DNA from: Neotabrizicola shimadae
Lineage (GTDB): Bacteria; Pseudomonadota; Alphaproteobacteria; Rhodobacterales; Rhodobacteraceae
DNA length: 64,000 nt
Reading direction: 5' to 3'
Assembly (NCBI RefSeq): GCF_019623905.1
Contig: NZ_CP069370.1
Coordinates: 4,017,001-4,081,000, forward strand
Shown here: positions 1 to 8,555 of the stretch, piece by piece
Layout of the letters: each line of letters opens with the position of its first letter
How positions within the stretch are numbered: position 1 is the stretch's first letter
Notes under the pieces: generated by a model
The model's database searches: none
The model's input: only the letters and a program-made list of their open reading frames with translations
Told to the model about the DNA's origin: nothing
Made by a program: the position numbers and the translations under genes

Positions 1-199
1 CGGTCTTCTGGCGAACAACCGCTGCGCTGCGGGGCGAAGATGAGCGTAAACGGTTGGCACCTGTCCGTCCGGTCTGGTCGGATACCCCGCTGGATAGGTG
101 ACTTCCCCTCGCGTTGGTGGCATTACGATGGGACGCCGGTAAGGAAGGACGTCATGATCGTCCGGTGGGTTTGGCCGGCAGGTAGCATTGGAGCAGGAC
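1..199. other. Upstream region of galU, no gene seen
   Basis: No reading frame with a credible start and ribosome binding site ends or begins here. The stretch presumably carries the promoter and leader of the polysaccharide operon that begins with galU. I could not identify a clear -35/-10 pair. The left edge of the window cuts off whatever lies upstream. Confidence 0.5.
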
Positions 200-1114
200 G
201 TGGCAACGGCACGTGCGAAGCGCAAGACGAAGGTAACCAAGGCGATCTTCCCGGTCGCAGGGCTGGGGACGCGGTTCCTTCCGGCGACGAAGTCCATCCC
301 CAAGGAGATCATGACGCTGGTTGACCGGCCGCTGATCCAGTACGCCATCGACGAGGCGCGGGCCGCCGGGATCAAGGAGTTCATCTTCGTGACCTCGCGC
401 GGGAAATCTGCGCTGGAGGATTACTTCGACCATGCGCCCGAGCTGGAAAACTCGCTGCGCCGGTCCGGAAAGGATGCGCTGCTGGAGATCCTCAAGGACA
501 CCAACATGGATTCCGGCGCCATCGCCTATGTGCGGCAGAACCGGGCGATGGGCCTGGGCCATGCCGTCTGGTGTGCGCGGCGTCTGGTGGGCAACGAGCC
601 TTTTGCGGTGCTGCTGCCCGACGACGTGATCGCGGCAGAGAAGCCCTGCCTGCAACAGATGATCGAAGCCTACGAACAGACCGGCGGCAACATGGTGGCC
701 GCGATGGAAGTGCCGCCGGAAAAGGCCTCGGCCTATGGCGTGGTGGACATCGCCGAGGACATGGGGTCCATTGTGCAGGTCAAGGGCATGGTCGAGAAGC
801 CGCCGGCGGACAAGGCGCCTTCGAACCTGGCGGTGATCGGGCGCTATATCCTGACGCCGCAGGTGATGAAGAACCTCAACAGCGGCAAGCAGGGCGCGGG
901 CGGCGAGATCCAGCTGACGGATGCCATCGCCAGGGAAGCGAAGAAGCCGGGTCAGGTCTTCGCCTACCGCTTCCGCGGCCAGCGTTATGATTGCGGGTCG
1001 AAGGCCGGGTTCCTGCAGGCGACGGTGGCGTTCGGCCTGTCGCGCCCCGACCTGCGGGACGAGTTCGCGCAATACCTGAACGACATGGTGGCGCTGCAGA
1101 AGGCAGCCCAGTGA
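200..1114 (+). CDS. galU: UTP--glucose-1-phosphate uridylyltransferase
   Basis: Cytoplasmic enzyme that makes UDP-glucose from UTP and glucose-1-phosphate, the precursor for exopolysaccharide and LPS sugars. The nucleotidyltransferase signature FPVAGLGTRFLPATKSIPKE lies at about residues 17-36, followed by the GalU-type segment LVDRPLIQYAIDEA, and VEKP further on, as expected for the family. The protein is 304 aa from the GTG at 200, a usual GalU length. That GTG is preceded by GGAG with 6 nt spacing, so I prefer it to the in-frame TTG at 188. It is the first gene of a run of glycosyltransferase genes and its stop is 1 nt before the next start, so they are probably co-transcribed. Confidence 0.93.
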   Translation: MATARAKRKTKVTKAIFPVAGLGTRFLPATKSIPKEIMTLVDRPLIQYAIDEARAAGIKEFIFVTSRGKSALEDYFDHAPELENSLRRSGKDALLEILKDTNMDSGAIAYVRQNRAMGLGHAVWCARRLVGNEPFAVLLPDDVIAAEKPCLQQMIEAYEQTGGNMVAAMEVPPEKASAYGVVDIAEDMGSIVQVKGMVEKPPADKAPSNLAVIGRYILTPQVMKNLNSGKQGAGGEIQLTDAIAREAKKPGQVFAYRFRGQRYDCGSKAGFLQATVAFGLSRPDLRDEFAQYLNDMVALQKAAQ

Positions 1115-1115
1115 C

Positions 1116-2330
1116 GTGACGGCGAAGGGCGAGGCCTGGCTGGTCGATCTGACCCGGCTGGCCTCGCGCATCGGGCACGGACCGATGACGGGCGTGGACC
1201 GTGTGGAACACGCCTATCTGCACGAGCTGTTGCGCCGGGACGCGCCGCTCTTCGGCCTGATCCGCAGCGCCATAGGATTTCTTCTGCTGGACCGGGAGGG
1301 CGTTGCCCGCCTGGCCGCCCTGGTGGAGGGGCGCGAGACGGCACCGAAGGCCGGGCGGCTGGAACGGCTCTTGCGGCGAGGTCAGCCGGCGCGGGCCGAT
1401 GCCGAGGCCTTGTTGCGGCGGGCCGCGGTGGCCCGGGCGCCGGCGCCGTTCCTGGCGCGGATGCTGCGGCGGAACCTGCCGGCAGGCGTGCGCTATCTGA
1501 ACCTGGGTCATGCCAACCTGACGCCGCGTGTCTTCGATGCGGTCCATGCCGTGCCGGGGGCACGGGCGGGCGTGCTGGTGCATGATGTCATCCCGCTGGA
1601 CCATCCCGAACTGACCCGCCTGGGCATCCCCGAGGTCTTTGCCCGCAAGATGGCGGCAGTGGCCAGGGGGGCGGATCTGGTGATCCACACCACCCATGCC
1701 GGTCGGCAGCGTGACGAGGCGCAACTGGCGCGACTGGGGCGCGTGCCGCCGGGTCGCGTGGCGCAGCTTGGCATGGAGCCTGCCGGGCCCGCCCCAGCCG
1801 AGGTGCCGACCGATCTGGATCTGTCCTCGCCCTACTACGTCGTTCTGGGCACCATCGAGCCGCGCAAGAACCATGCGCTGCTGCTGGACCTGTGGGACCG
1901 CCTGCCGGCCGGCCCCCGGCTTGTGGTGCTGGGCGGGCGGGGCTGGCGCAACGAGGCGGTGTTTCGCCGGCTGGATGACCTTGCTGCAGGGGGGCGGGTG
2001 ATCGAGCGGCGGGGCCTGTCGGACGGCGCGGTGGCGGCGGTTCTGGCCGGTGCGCGGGCTCTTCTGTTTCCCAGCCTGGCCGAGGGGACGGGCCTGCCCG
2101 CCCTGGAGGCTGCGGCTCTGGGCGTGCCGGTCATCTGTTCGGACCTTCCCGAATTGCGCGAGGTGATGGGCGACTATCCCGTTTACCTTGCGCCAACAGA
2201 CGGTTATGCTTGGTCTGACGTGATTGGGTCGATTGAGCAGACCGGAGGTTCAAACCGGGATAGGGGCGCAAGGTTCGTCCTTCCTACCTGGGAGGACCAC
2301 TTCAAGACGACGTTAAGCCCCGACTGGTAA
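1116..2330 (+). CDS. GT4-type (family 1 Pfam) glycosyltransferase
   Basis: Retaining glycosyltransferase of GT-B fold, predicted to act in the cytoplasm on a surface polysaccharide. The C-terminal half has the family layout: YYVVLGTIEPRKNH begins the second Rossmann domain at about residue 240, then VVLGGRGW, and the EX7E region EGTGLPALEAAALGVPVICS at about 325-345. Length is 404 aa. It starts at GTG 1116, 1 nt after the galU stop. Donor and acceptor cannot be read from the sequence. UDP-glucose from GalU is a natural guess for the donor, but this is inference from context only. Confidence 0.85.
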   Translation: MTAKGEAWLVDLTRLASRIGHGPMTGVDRVEHAYLHELLRRDAPLFGLIRSAIGFLLLDREGVARLAALVEGRETAPKAGRLERLLRRGQPARADAEALLRRAAVARAPAPFLARMLRRNLPAGVRYLNLGHANLTPRVFDAVHAVPGARAGVLVHDVIPLDHPELTRLGIPEVFARKMAAVARGADLVIHTTHAGRQRDEAQLARLGRVPPGRVAQLGMEPAGPAPAEVPTDLDLSSPYYVVLGTIEPRKNHALLLDLWDRLPAGPRLVVLGGRGWRNEAVFRRLDDLAAGGRVIERRGLSDGAVAAVLAGARALLFPSLAEGTGLPALEAAALGVPVICSDLPELREVMGDYPVYLAPTDGYAWSDVIGSIEQTGGSNRDRGARFVLPTWEDHFKTTLSPDW

Positions 2331-2368
2331 GGCTGTTCGGAGAACACTAACCCGGGGACGGGCAACAG

Positions 2369-3379
2369 GTGAGCATCTTTTCCAGGTACGCTCTGCGCCT
2401 TGCGCGAAAGCGTTGGAAAATCAGGGCCTTCCGCAAGCGGAGAGAGCTTTCCTCCGTTGTGGACCGGTCATCTGCGATCCGGTCCGACGACATCCTCGTG
2501 TTCTCGACCCTGCGCAACGAACGGGTGCGCCTGCCCTATTTCCTGAAGTACTACCGCGATCTTGGCGTGAGCCATTTTCTCATCGTGGACAATGACAGCG
2601 ACGATGGCAGCCGCGAGTACCTGCAGGCGCAGCCCGATGTCTCGCTTTGGTCAACGAAGGCCAGTTACAGGCGGTCGCGCTTCGGGGTGGATTGGCTGAA
2701 CTGGCTGCAATGGCGGTTCGGCCACGGTCACTGGTGCCTTGTCGTCGATCCGGACGAGTTCTTCGTCTATCCCTTCTGCGATACGCGGCCCTTGCGGGCG
2801 CTGACCGACTGGCTGGACGCAAGTTCCATTCGCAGCCTGTCTGCGATGATCCTGGACATGTATCCCAAGGGCCCGATCGGCGGGCAGCCCTACCGCGAAG
2901 GGCAGGATCCCTTTGAAATCGCGCCCTGGTTCGATGCCGGCAATTACACGATCACGCGGAACCGGCGTTATGGCAACCTGTGGATTCAGGGTGGTCCGCG
3001 CGCCCGCGTCTTCTTTCCCGACAATCCCGAACGGGCGCCGGCGCTGAACAAGATTCCGCTGGTGAAATGGCACCGCGATTTCGTCTATGCCAGTTCGACC
3101 CACATGCTGCTGCCGCGCGGCCTGAACCTTGTCTATGACGAATGGGGCGGCGAAAAAACCAGCGGTTGCCTGCTGCACGCCAAGTTTCTGGATACCTTCG
3201 CCGCCAAGGCCGAGGAAGAGATGGTGCGCAAGCAGCACTATGCCGGCAGCCATGAATACCGCGCCTATCGCGAGGTCATGTCCAGCCAGCCCGACCTGTG
3301 GTGCAAGTGGAGCGAGAAGTACATCAACTGGCGGCAGTTGGAAATTCTGGGCCTGATTTCCAAGGGGAACTGGGCATGA
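2369..3379 (+). CDS. Glycosyltransferase family 2-like protein (Glyco_tranf_2_4 type)
   Basis: GT-A-type glycosyltransferase, 336 aa. The N-terminal part DDILVFSTLRNERVRLPYFLKYYRDLG and then IVDNDSDDGS are typical of the Glyco_tranf_2_4 group. VVDPDEFFVYP at about residues 127-137 supplies the acidic metal/nucleotide-binding motif. The first ~35 residues are strongly basic (RYALRLARKRWKIRAFRKRRE), which could contact the inner face of the membrane. It starts at GTG 2369 and its stop overlaps the next start as ATGA. It belongs to the galU polysaccharide operon. Substrate is unknown. Confidence 0.82.
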   Translation: MSIFSRYALRLARKRWKIRAFRKRRELSSVVDRSSAIRSDDILVFSTLRNERVRLPYFLKYYRDLGVSHFLIVDNDSDDGSREYLQAQPDVSLWSTKASYRRSRFGVDWLNWLQWRFGHGHWCLVVDPDEFFVYPFCDTRPLRALTDWLDASSIRSLSAMILDMYPKGPIGGQPYREGQDPFEIAPWFDAGNYTITRNRRYGNLWIQGGPRARVFFPDNPERAPALNKIPLVKWHRDFVYASSTHMLLPRGLNLVYDEWGGEKTSGCLLHAKFLDTFAAKAEEEMVRKQHYAGSHEYRAYREVMSSQPDLWCKWSEKYINWRQLEILGLISKGNWA

Positions 3380-5091
3380 CAGAGGCACCGCAGCTGAGCG
3401 TGGGCTTCGTGATGCTGTGCCATACCGCGCTGGATCGCGCGGCGCAGGTGGCGCGGCACTGGGCCGAACGCGGGGCGCCGGTCGTCGTGCATGTCGACCA
3501 GGCCACGCCGCGCGCGGACCATGACCGCATGGTGCAGGCGCTGTCGGACCTGCCAAACGTGCGGTTCTGCAAGCGATACGCCTGCGAATGGGGCACCTGG
3601 GGGCTGGTTGCGGCCACGCAGGAAGCGGCGACCGTGATGCTGCGCGACTTTCCCTATGTGCGGCACGTCTACCTGGCCTCTGGCGCCTGCCTGCCCCTGC
3701 GGCCGGTCGAGGAACTGGCCGCCTATCTGGACGACCGCCCCAAGACCGATTTCATCGAAAGCGTGACGACCGAGGATGTCGGCTGGACGGTGGGCGGCCT
3801 GGATATCGAGCGGTTCACGCTGCGCTTCCCGTTCTCGTGGCGCCGGAACCGCAAGCTGTTTGACGGCTATGTGCGCCTGCAACGTCGCGTGGGGTTCCGA
3901 CGCAAGGTCCCGCCGGGCATCCATCCTCATCTGGGCAGCCAGTGGTGGTGCCTGACGCGGCAGACCCTGTCGGCCATCCTGGACGACCCAGAGCGGAAGG
4001 ATTACGACCGCTACTTCCGCCGGGTCTGGATCCCGGATGAAAGCTATTTCCAGACGCTGGTGCGAAAGTATTCCGCCAACGTGGAAAGCCGGTCGCTGAC
4101 GCTGTCGAAGTTCGACTTCCAGGGCAAGCCGCACATCTTCTATGACGACCACCTGCAGTTGTTGCGCAAGTCGGACTGCTTCGTGGCGCGCAAGATCTGG
4201 CCGCAGGCGGACAAGCTTTATGCCGCGTTCCTGGTGCCGCAGGCGCGGGCGCTGGCGGCGACAGAGCCCAATCCGGGCAAGATCGACCGGCTGTTTTCCA
4301 AGGCGATCGAGCGGCGGACGAAGGGTCGGTCCGGCCTTTACATGCAAAGCCGCTTTCCCAACCTGGACTGGGAGAACGGCCGTACTGCGGGGCCCTACTC
4401 GGTGTTCGAGGGGTTTGCCGACCTGTTCGAGGATTTCGAGACCTGGCTGGGCAAGGCCACCGGCACGCGGGTGCATGGCCATCTGTACGCCCCCGACCGG
4501 GTGCATTTCGCCAATGGCGAGTCGACCTACAACGGCGCCATGTCCGACAGCGCCGCGCTGCGCGACTACAACCCCAATGCCTTCCTGACCAACCTTCTGT
4601 GGAACACACGGGGCGAACGGCAATGCTTCCAGTTCGGGCCGGGTGACCGGCAGGACATCCAGATGCTGTTCGCCGCCGATCCCAATGCGCAGGTGCAGGT
4701 GATCTCGGGCGCCTGGGCGGTGCCCTTGTTCAAGTCGAACCGCAACTTCGGCGAGATCCGCAAGGAGGCGGCCTGGTTGCAGAAGGTCGAGGCCAAGCAC
4801 CTGGACGTGCTGCGCGCCAGTTGGGTGAAGGCGCGGGTGCGCATCTGGACGCTGGCCGAGTTCATCGAAAGCCCGATGGAGCCGTTGCAGATGATCGTGG
4901 ACGAGATCAGCCCGCGGTCGATGCGCCGGCTGACCGAGGTGCCGCGGCTGTCGGACCTGACGGGCTTTGGCCAGTTCCTGCAGAACCTGCGCAACCAGGG
5001 GATGCAGCCGGTGCTGATGGGCGATTTCCCCGTGGGCGACGATCCGCGCCCCGCCGCCGGCCGCCGGGGCCGGCCCTACCTGGTGAAGTGA
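3376..5091 (+). CDS. Core-2/I-branching-type beta-1,6-N-acetylglucosaminyltransferase-like protein with C-terminal extension
   Basis: 571-aa protein. The first ~300 residues look like the GT14 core-2/I-branching family (LSVGFVMLCHTALDRAAQVA, VRHVYLASGACLPLRPVEEL, LGSQWWCLTRQTL, then IPDESYFQTLV). The remaining ~270 residues correspond to the extra domain that rhodobacterial members carry (DUF5928-like, from memory); its role is not known to me. The start is fixed by the ATGA overlap with the upstream glycosyltransferase. A sulfotransferase-like gene follows after 4 nt. Together they suggest a branched and possibly sulfated polysaccharide. The sugar specificity is an inference from the family name. 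Confidence 0.82.
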   Translation: MTEAPQLSVGFVMLCHTALDRAAQVARHWAERGAPVVVHVDQATPRADHDRMVQALSDLPNVRFCKRYACEWGTWGLVAATQEAATVMLRDFPYVRHVYLASGACLPLRPVEELAAYLDDRPKTDFIESVTTEDVGWTVGGLDIERFTLRFPFSWRRNRKLFDGYVRLQRRVGFRRKVPPGIHPHLGSQWWCLTRQTLSAILDDPERKDYDRYFRRVWIPDESYFQTLVRKYSANVESRSLTLSKFDFQGKPHIFYDDHLQLLRKSDCFVARKIWPQADKLYAAFLVPQARALAATEPNPGKIDRLFSKAIERRTKGRSGLYMQSRFPNLDWENGRTAGPYSVFEGFADLFEDFETWLGKATGTRVHGHLYAPDRVHFANGESTYNGAMSDSAALRDYNPNAFLTNLLWNTRGERQCFQFGPGDRQDIQMLFAADPNAQVQVISGAWAVPLFKSNRNFGEIRKEAAWLQKVEAKHLDVLRASWVKARVRIWTLAEFIESPMEPLQMIVDEISPRSMRRLTEVPRLSDLTGFGQFLQNLRNQGMQPVLMGDFPVGDDPRPAAGRRGRPYLVK

Positions 5092-5095
5092 TCTC

Positions 5096-6496
5096 TTGGC
5101 GCATCCGCGGTTTTCCAGCTTTGTCATGTTCGCCGAGATGCGGACGGGGTCCAACCTTCTTGAGACCAACCTGAACGCGCTGGAGGGGGTGACCTGCCAC
5201 GGCGAGGCCTTCAACCCGCATTTCATCGGCTATCCCAACCGCGACGGATTGTTCGGCATGGACCTTGCCGCGCGCGAGCGCGATCCGGGCGAGCTGTTGC
5301 GGTTGATGAAGGCCGAAACGCCGGGCTTGCCGGGGTTTCGCTATTTCCACGATCACGACGCGCGGGTCTGCGATCTGGTGCTGTTCGATCCGGCCTGCGC
5401 CAAGATCATCCTGACGCGCAACCCGCTGGAAAGCTATGTCAGCTGGAAGATCGCGCAGGCGACGAACCAGTGGAAGCTGACCAACGCCAAGAACCTCAAG
5501 ACAGCCAAAGCCACCTTCGATGCCGAGGAGTTTGCGGCTCATGTCGAGGAGGTGCAGGGCTTCCAGCGCCGGCTGATGCATGGGCTGCAGACCAGCGGGC
5601 AGACGGCCTTTTACATCGATTACGAGGATTTGCAGGATCTGGACGTGCTGAACGGCCTGGCCGCCTTCCTTGGGGTCGAGGCGCGGCTGGCCGCGCTGGA
5701 TGGGACGCTGAAAAAGCAGAACCCCGAAGACGTCGCCGACAAGGTGACCAACCCTGAAGAGATGGCCGCTGCCTTGGCCGGAACCGACTGGTTCAACCTG
5801 GGCCGCACCCCGAATTTCGAACCGCGGCGTGGGCCGAACATCGTGAGCCTGGTGGCCGCGCGCGAGGCGCCGCTCCTGTTCCTGCCCATCAAGGCGGGGC
5901 CCGAGCGGCAGGTTCTGGACTGGCTGGCGCAACTGGGCGGAGTGGAGCGTGGGTTCGACCAGCGCAAACTGCGGCTGTGGAAGAAAGACCACCCGTTGCA
6001 TCGCAGTTTCACCGTGCTTCGCCATCCGGTTGCCCGCGCCAAGGCTGCCTTCGACGAGGCGCTGGACAGGGCCAAACCTGACCTTCGGCAGGTGATCCGC
6101 CGGTCCTGGGGCGTGGACATCGGCGATGCAGATGCCATACGCGCCACGGATACCGCCTATCGCACGGCCTTCCTTGCCTTCGTGAGGTTCCTGAAGACCT
6201 GCGGCGCGGGCCAGTCCAGCCTGAAGGTCGAACCCGCCTGGGCCACCCAGGCTGCCTGCCTGCAGGGCTTTGCCGGGTTTCAAAGCCCGGATGCGGTGCT
6301 GCGCGAGGAACGGCTGGCCGAGGGGCTTGGCTGGCTTGCCGCCGAACTGGGGATCGAGCCGCCGCCGCTGCGCCAGCGCGCCGATACTGCCGCGATCGGG
6401 CTGGCCCAGATCTACGATGCCGAGATCGAAGCCGCCGTCCAGGACGCGCAGCTTCGGGATTACATCGCCTTCGGATTCGAGGCCTGGCGCGGCTGA
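5096..6496 (+). CDS. Sulfotransferase family protein (NodH/Stf0-like)
   Basis: 466 aa. FAEMRTGSNLLETNLNAL near the N-terminus resembles the 5'-phosphosulfate (PAPS) binding loop of NodH/Stf0 sulfotransferases, and KIILTRNPLESYVSWKIA resembles the 3'-phosphate motif. The second half has its own similar elements (LFLPIKAG, FTVLRHPVARAKAAF) and ends IYDAEIEAAVQDAQLRDYIAFGF, as Sulfotransfer_2 proteins do, so the protein may contain two sulfotransferase-like modules. The only plausible start near the homologous region is TTG 5096, 4 nt after the preceding stop, with a weak ribosome site (GTGAAGTGA). The gene is convergent with ptsN, only 4 nt away. Likely substrate: the polysaccharide made by the upstream genes. 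Confidence 0.78.
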   Translation: MAHPRFSSFVMFAEMRTGSNLLETNLNALEGVTCHGEAFNPHFIGYPNRDGLFGMDLAARERDPGELLRLMKAETPGLPGFRYFHDHDARVCDLVLFDPACAKIILTRNPLESYVSWKIAQATNQWKLTNAKNLKTAKATFDAEEFAAHVEEVQGFQRRLMHGLQTSGQTAFYIDYEDLQDLDVLNGLAAFLGVEARLAALDGTLKKQNPEDVADKVTNPEEMAAALAGTDWFNLGRTPNFEPRRGPNIVSLVAAREAPLLFLPIKAGPERQVLDWLAQLGGVERGFDQRKLRLWKKDHPLHRSFTVLRHPVARAKAAFDEALDRAKPDLRQVIRRSWGVDIGDADAIRATDTAYRTAFLAFVRFLKTCGAGQSSLKVEPAWATQAACLQGFAGFQSPDAVLREERLAEGLGWLAAELGIEPPPLRQRADTAAIGLAQIYDAEIEAAVQDAQLRDYIAFGFEAWRG

Positions 6497-6500
6497 GGGC

Positions 6501-6965
6501 TCAAGCCGCCTGGATCGACCGGCTTTCGGCCAGGATCGCGTAGAGCTTGGCCGGATCATTGTTGGCGCGCAGCTTGGCGCAGACCGACTGGTCGCGCATG
6601 GTGCGGCTGACAAGGGCCAGCGCCTTCAGGTGTTCCACGCCCGAATCCTTGGGGGCGAACAGGCAGAACACCAGGTCGACCGGCTGGCGGTCCACCGAGT
6701 CGTAATCGAAGGGTTTTTCCAGCCGGAAGAACACCCCGACGATGCGGTCCAGTTCTTGAAGCCGGGCATGGGGCAGGGCGATGCCGTTGCCCACGCCGGT
6801 GGGCCCCAGGCTTTCGCGTTCCTGCAAGCCGTCCACCGCCGCGGCGGCGACGATCCCGTAGGCCTGGGAAGCCACCTCTCCCAGATCCTGGAAGAGGCGC
6901 TTCTTGCTGGACATCTGGCTCAGGACACGCACGGCCCCAGCATTCAGTAGTTTCGAGAGATCCAT
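6501..6965 (-). CDS. ptsN: Nitrogen-regulatory PTS protein EIIA(Ntr)
   Basis: 154-aa cytoplasmic EIIA domain of the nitrogen-related phosphotransferase system, which relays phosphate from PtsP/PtsO and regulates partner proteins rather than transporting sugar. The phosphorylatable histidine is in GNGIALPHARL (His66). VDLVFCLFAPKDSGVEHLKALALVSR is typical of the family. It lies 33 nt downstream of hpf, the common proteobacterial pairing, and was probably co-transcribed with it. rpoN, the usual third member of this group, is absent here. Confidence 0.93.
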   Translation of the reverse strand: MDLSKLLNAGAVRVLSQMSSKKRLFQDLGEVASQAYGIVAAAAVDGLQERESLGPTGVGNGIALPHARLQELDRIVGVFFRLEKPFDYDSVDRQPVDLVFCLFAPKDSGVEHLKALALVSRTMRDQSVCAKLRANNDPAKLYAILAESRSIQAA

Positions 6966-6998
6966 GAACTGCTGTCGATCCTGCCCGCCCCGGGGCTG

Positions 6999-7574
6999 TT
7001 ATTTGCTATTGCGCGGGTCGATCCATCCGATGTTGCCGTCTTCCCGACGATACACCACGTTGACGCCACCGTGCCCTTCATTGCGGAAGACCAGAAGCTT
7101 GTGGCCGGCAAGTTCCAGCTGCATCACGGCTTCGCCCACGGTGATGGAGGGAATCTTCGTCTCCATCTCGGCGATCACGATCGGCTGGAGGCTCGTCGCC
7201 TCGGCATCCTCGACTTCCTCGGATGGCGCGAGGATATAGGACGAGCCTTCGCCGAATTCAACCGGCTCCGGCCGGTCCAGACGGTGATTGCGCAGGCGGC
7301 GCTTGTAGCGGCGCATCTGCTTGTCCATCTTCTCGCGGCAGCTTTCGAACGCCGGGTAGATCTCGGATGCGTGGCCCTTGGCCTGGGCGGTCAGCCCGGT
7401 GGACAGGTGGATCACCGCTTCGCAGACAAACTCGTGCGCAACCCGCGAAAACACCACCGACACTTCGGTCGGGCGCTGGGCGTACTTTTCGACCAACTCC
7501 CCGATCTCGGACTTCACATGCGTAGTGAGAGCCTCGCCGATGTCGATCTGTTTGCCGCTGATTTGGTACCGCAT
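6999..7574 (-). CDS. hpf: Ribosome hibernation-promoting factor, long form
   Basis: 191-aa long HPF. The N-terminal domain (MRYQISGKQIDIGEALTTHVK...) binds the 30S decoding region. The C-terminal ~60 residues (VMQLELAGHKLLVFRNEGHGGVNVVYRREDGNIGWIDP) form the dimerisation domain that drives 100S ribosome formation in stationary phase. AAGGAGG lies 5 nt before the ATG. The 225 nt upstream (7575-7799) separate it from lptB and probably hold its own promoter: a perfect TTGACA on the minus strand is at 7765-7770, but the best -10 (around 7740) is 19-20 nt away, so I do not call it. Confidence 0.93.
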   Translation of the reverse strand: MRYQISGKQIDIGEALTTHVKSEIGELVEKYAQRPTEVSVVFSRVAHEFVCEAVIHLSTGLTAQAKGHASEIYPAFESCREKMDKQMRRYKRRLRNHRLDRPEPVEFGEGSSYILAPSEEVEDAEATSLQPIVIAEMETKIPSITVGEAVMQLELAGHKLLVFRNEGHGGVNVVYRREDGNIGWIDPRNSK

Positions 7575-7799
7575 GATGCCTCCTTCACATTCGGGCCAAG
7601 CCGTGCCGGGACCACCGGAACACGGTCAGGGTCGAAGCCTTGCTAAGCGGGGGTGTGGCGCCGGCTCCTGACACGGGCCGAACCGGAAAACGGACCGGCG
7701 GTCAGGTCTGACGGGGCGTTGTTTTTCTCGCATCACGGGTATTTGGCGCCACGGAAGCGGGGGTTGTCAACCTCTACATCGGGATGCGCGGGGCGCTGT

Positions 7800-8555
7800 T
7801 CAAGAGATGCGGAAGTTCTGCCCCAGGTAGACACGGCGCACCATCTCGTCGCCCACGACCTCTTCGGTTGTGCCGCTTTTCAGCACGACGCCATCGTGCA
7901 GGATATAGGCGCGATCCACGATCTCCAGCGTCTCACGGACGTTGTGATCGGTGATCAGCACGCCGATGCCACGGTTCTTCAGATCGTGGACCAGATGGCG
8001 GATATCCGCCACCGCGATCGGGTCCACGCCGGCGAAGGGTTCGTCCAGAAGCAGATAGCGCGGGTTGGCGGCGACGCAGCGCGCGATTTCCACCCGGCGG
8101 CGTTCGCCACCGGACAGCGCCAGCGCCGGGGCGCTGCGCAGGTGAGTGACCGAGAAGTCGCTCAGCAGTTCCTCCAGCCGTTCGCGGCGCGAATGCGGGT
8201 CCGAGATCGAGATTTCCAGAACGGCAAGGATGTTGTCCTCGACCGAAAGCCCCCGGAAGATCGAGGCTTCCTGCGGCAGGTAGCCGATGCCCAGTCGGGC
8301 GCGGCGGTACATGGGCAGGCCGGTCACGTCGCGGCCATCCAGCAGGACCTGGCCCGCCTCGGGCATGACAAGCCCGGCGATGGCGTAGAAGCAGGTGGTC
8401 TTGCCCGATCCGTTCGGGCCGAGAAGGGCCACCACTTCGCCCCGGTCAAGCTGCATCGACACGTCGCGGATGACCGGACGTTTCTTGTAGCTCTTGCGCA
8501 GCGAGATGACCCGCAATCCGCCGCTGCCCTCTGTCACGGTCAGGCCCACGGTCAT
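7800..8555 (-). CDS. lptB: LPS export ABC transporter ATP-binding protein LptB
   Basis: 251-aa cytoplasmic ATPase that powers extraction of lipopolysaccharide from the inner membrane with LptF/LptG. Walker A is LLGPNGSGKTTCFYAI, the Q-loop region is YLPQEASIFRGLSVEDNI, the signature is ALSGGERRRVEIARC, and Walker B is YLLLDEPFAGVDP, followed by a switch-region TDHNVRETL. Length matches LptB. Its ATG overlaps the lptA stop (ATGA), so translation is coupled within the kdsD-lptC-lptA-lptB run. Confidence 0.97.
   Translation of the reverse strand: MTVGLTVTEGSGGLRVISLRKSYKKRPVIRDVSMQLDRGEVVALLGPNGSGKTTCFYAIAGLVMPEAGQVLLDGRDVTGLPMYRRARLGIGYLPQEASIFRGLSVEDNILAVLEISISDPHSRRERLEELLSDFSVTHLRSAPALALSGGERRRVEIARCVAANPRYLLLDEPFAGVDPIAVADIRHLVHDLKNRGIGVLITDHNVRETLEIVDRAYILHDGVVLKSGTTEEVVGDEMVRRVYLGQNFRIS

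Noticed and set aside
2651-5226. Long minus-strand frames antisense to the glycosyltransferase genes
   Set aside because: These are typical shadows of GC-rich coding DNA, repeatedly overlapping genes with clear family motifs on the plus strand.
7738-7770. TTGACA on the minus strand upstream of hpf as a promoter
   Set aside because: The -35 is perfect but the nearest -10-like sequence is 19-20 nt away, outside the usual spacing.
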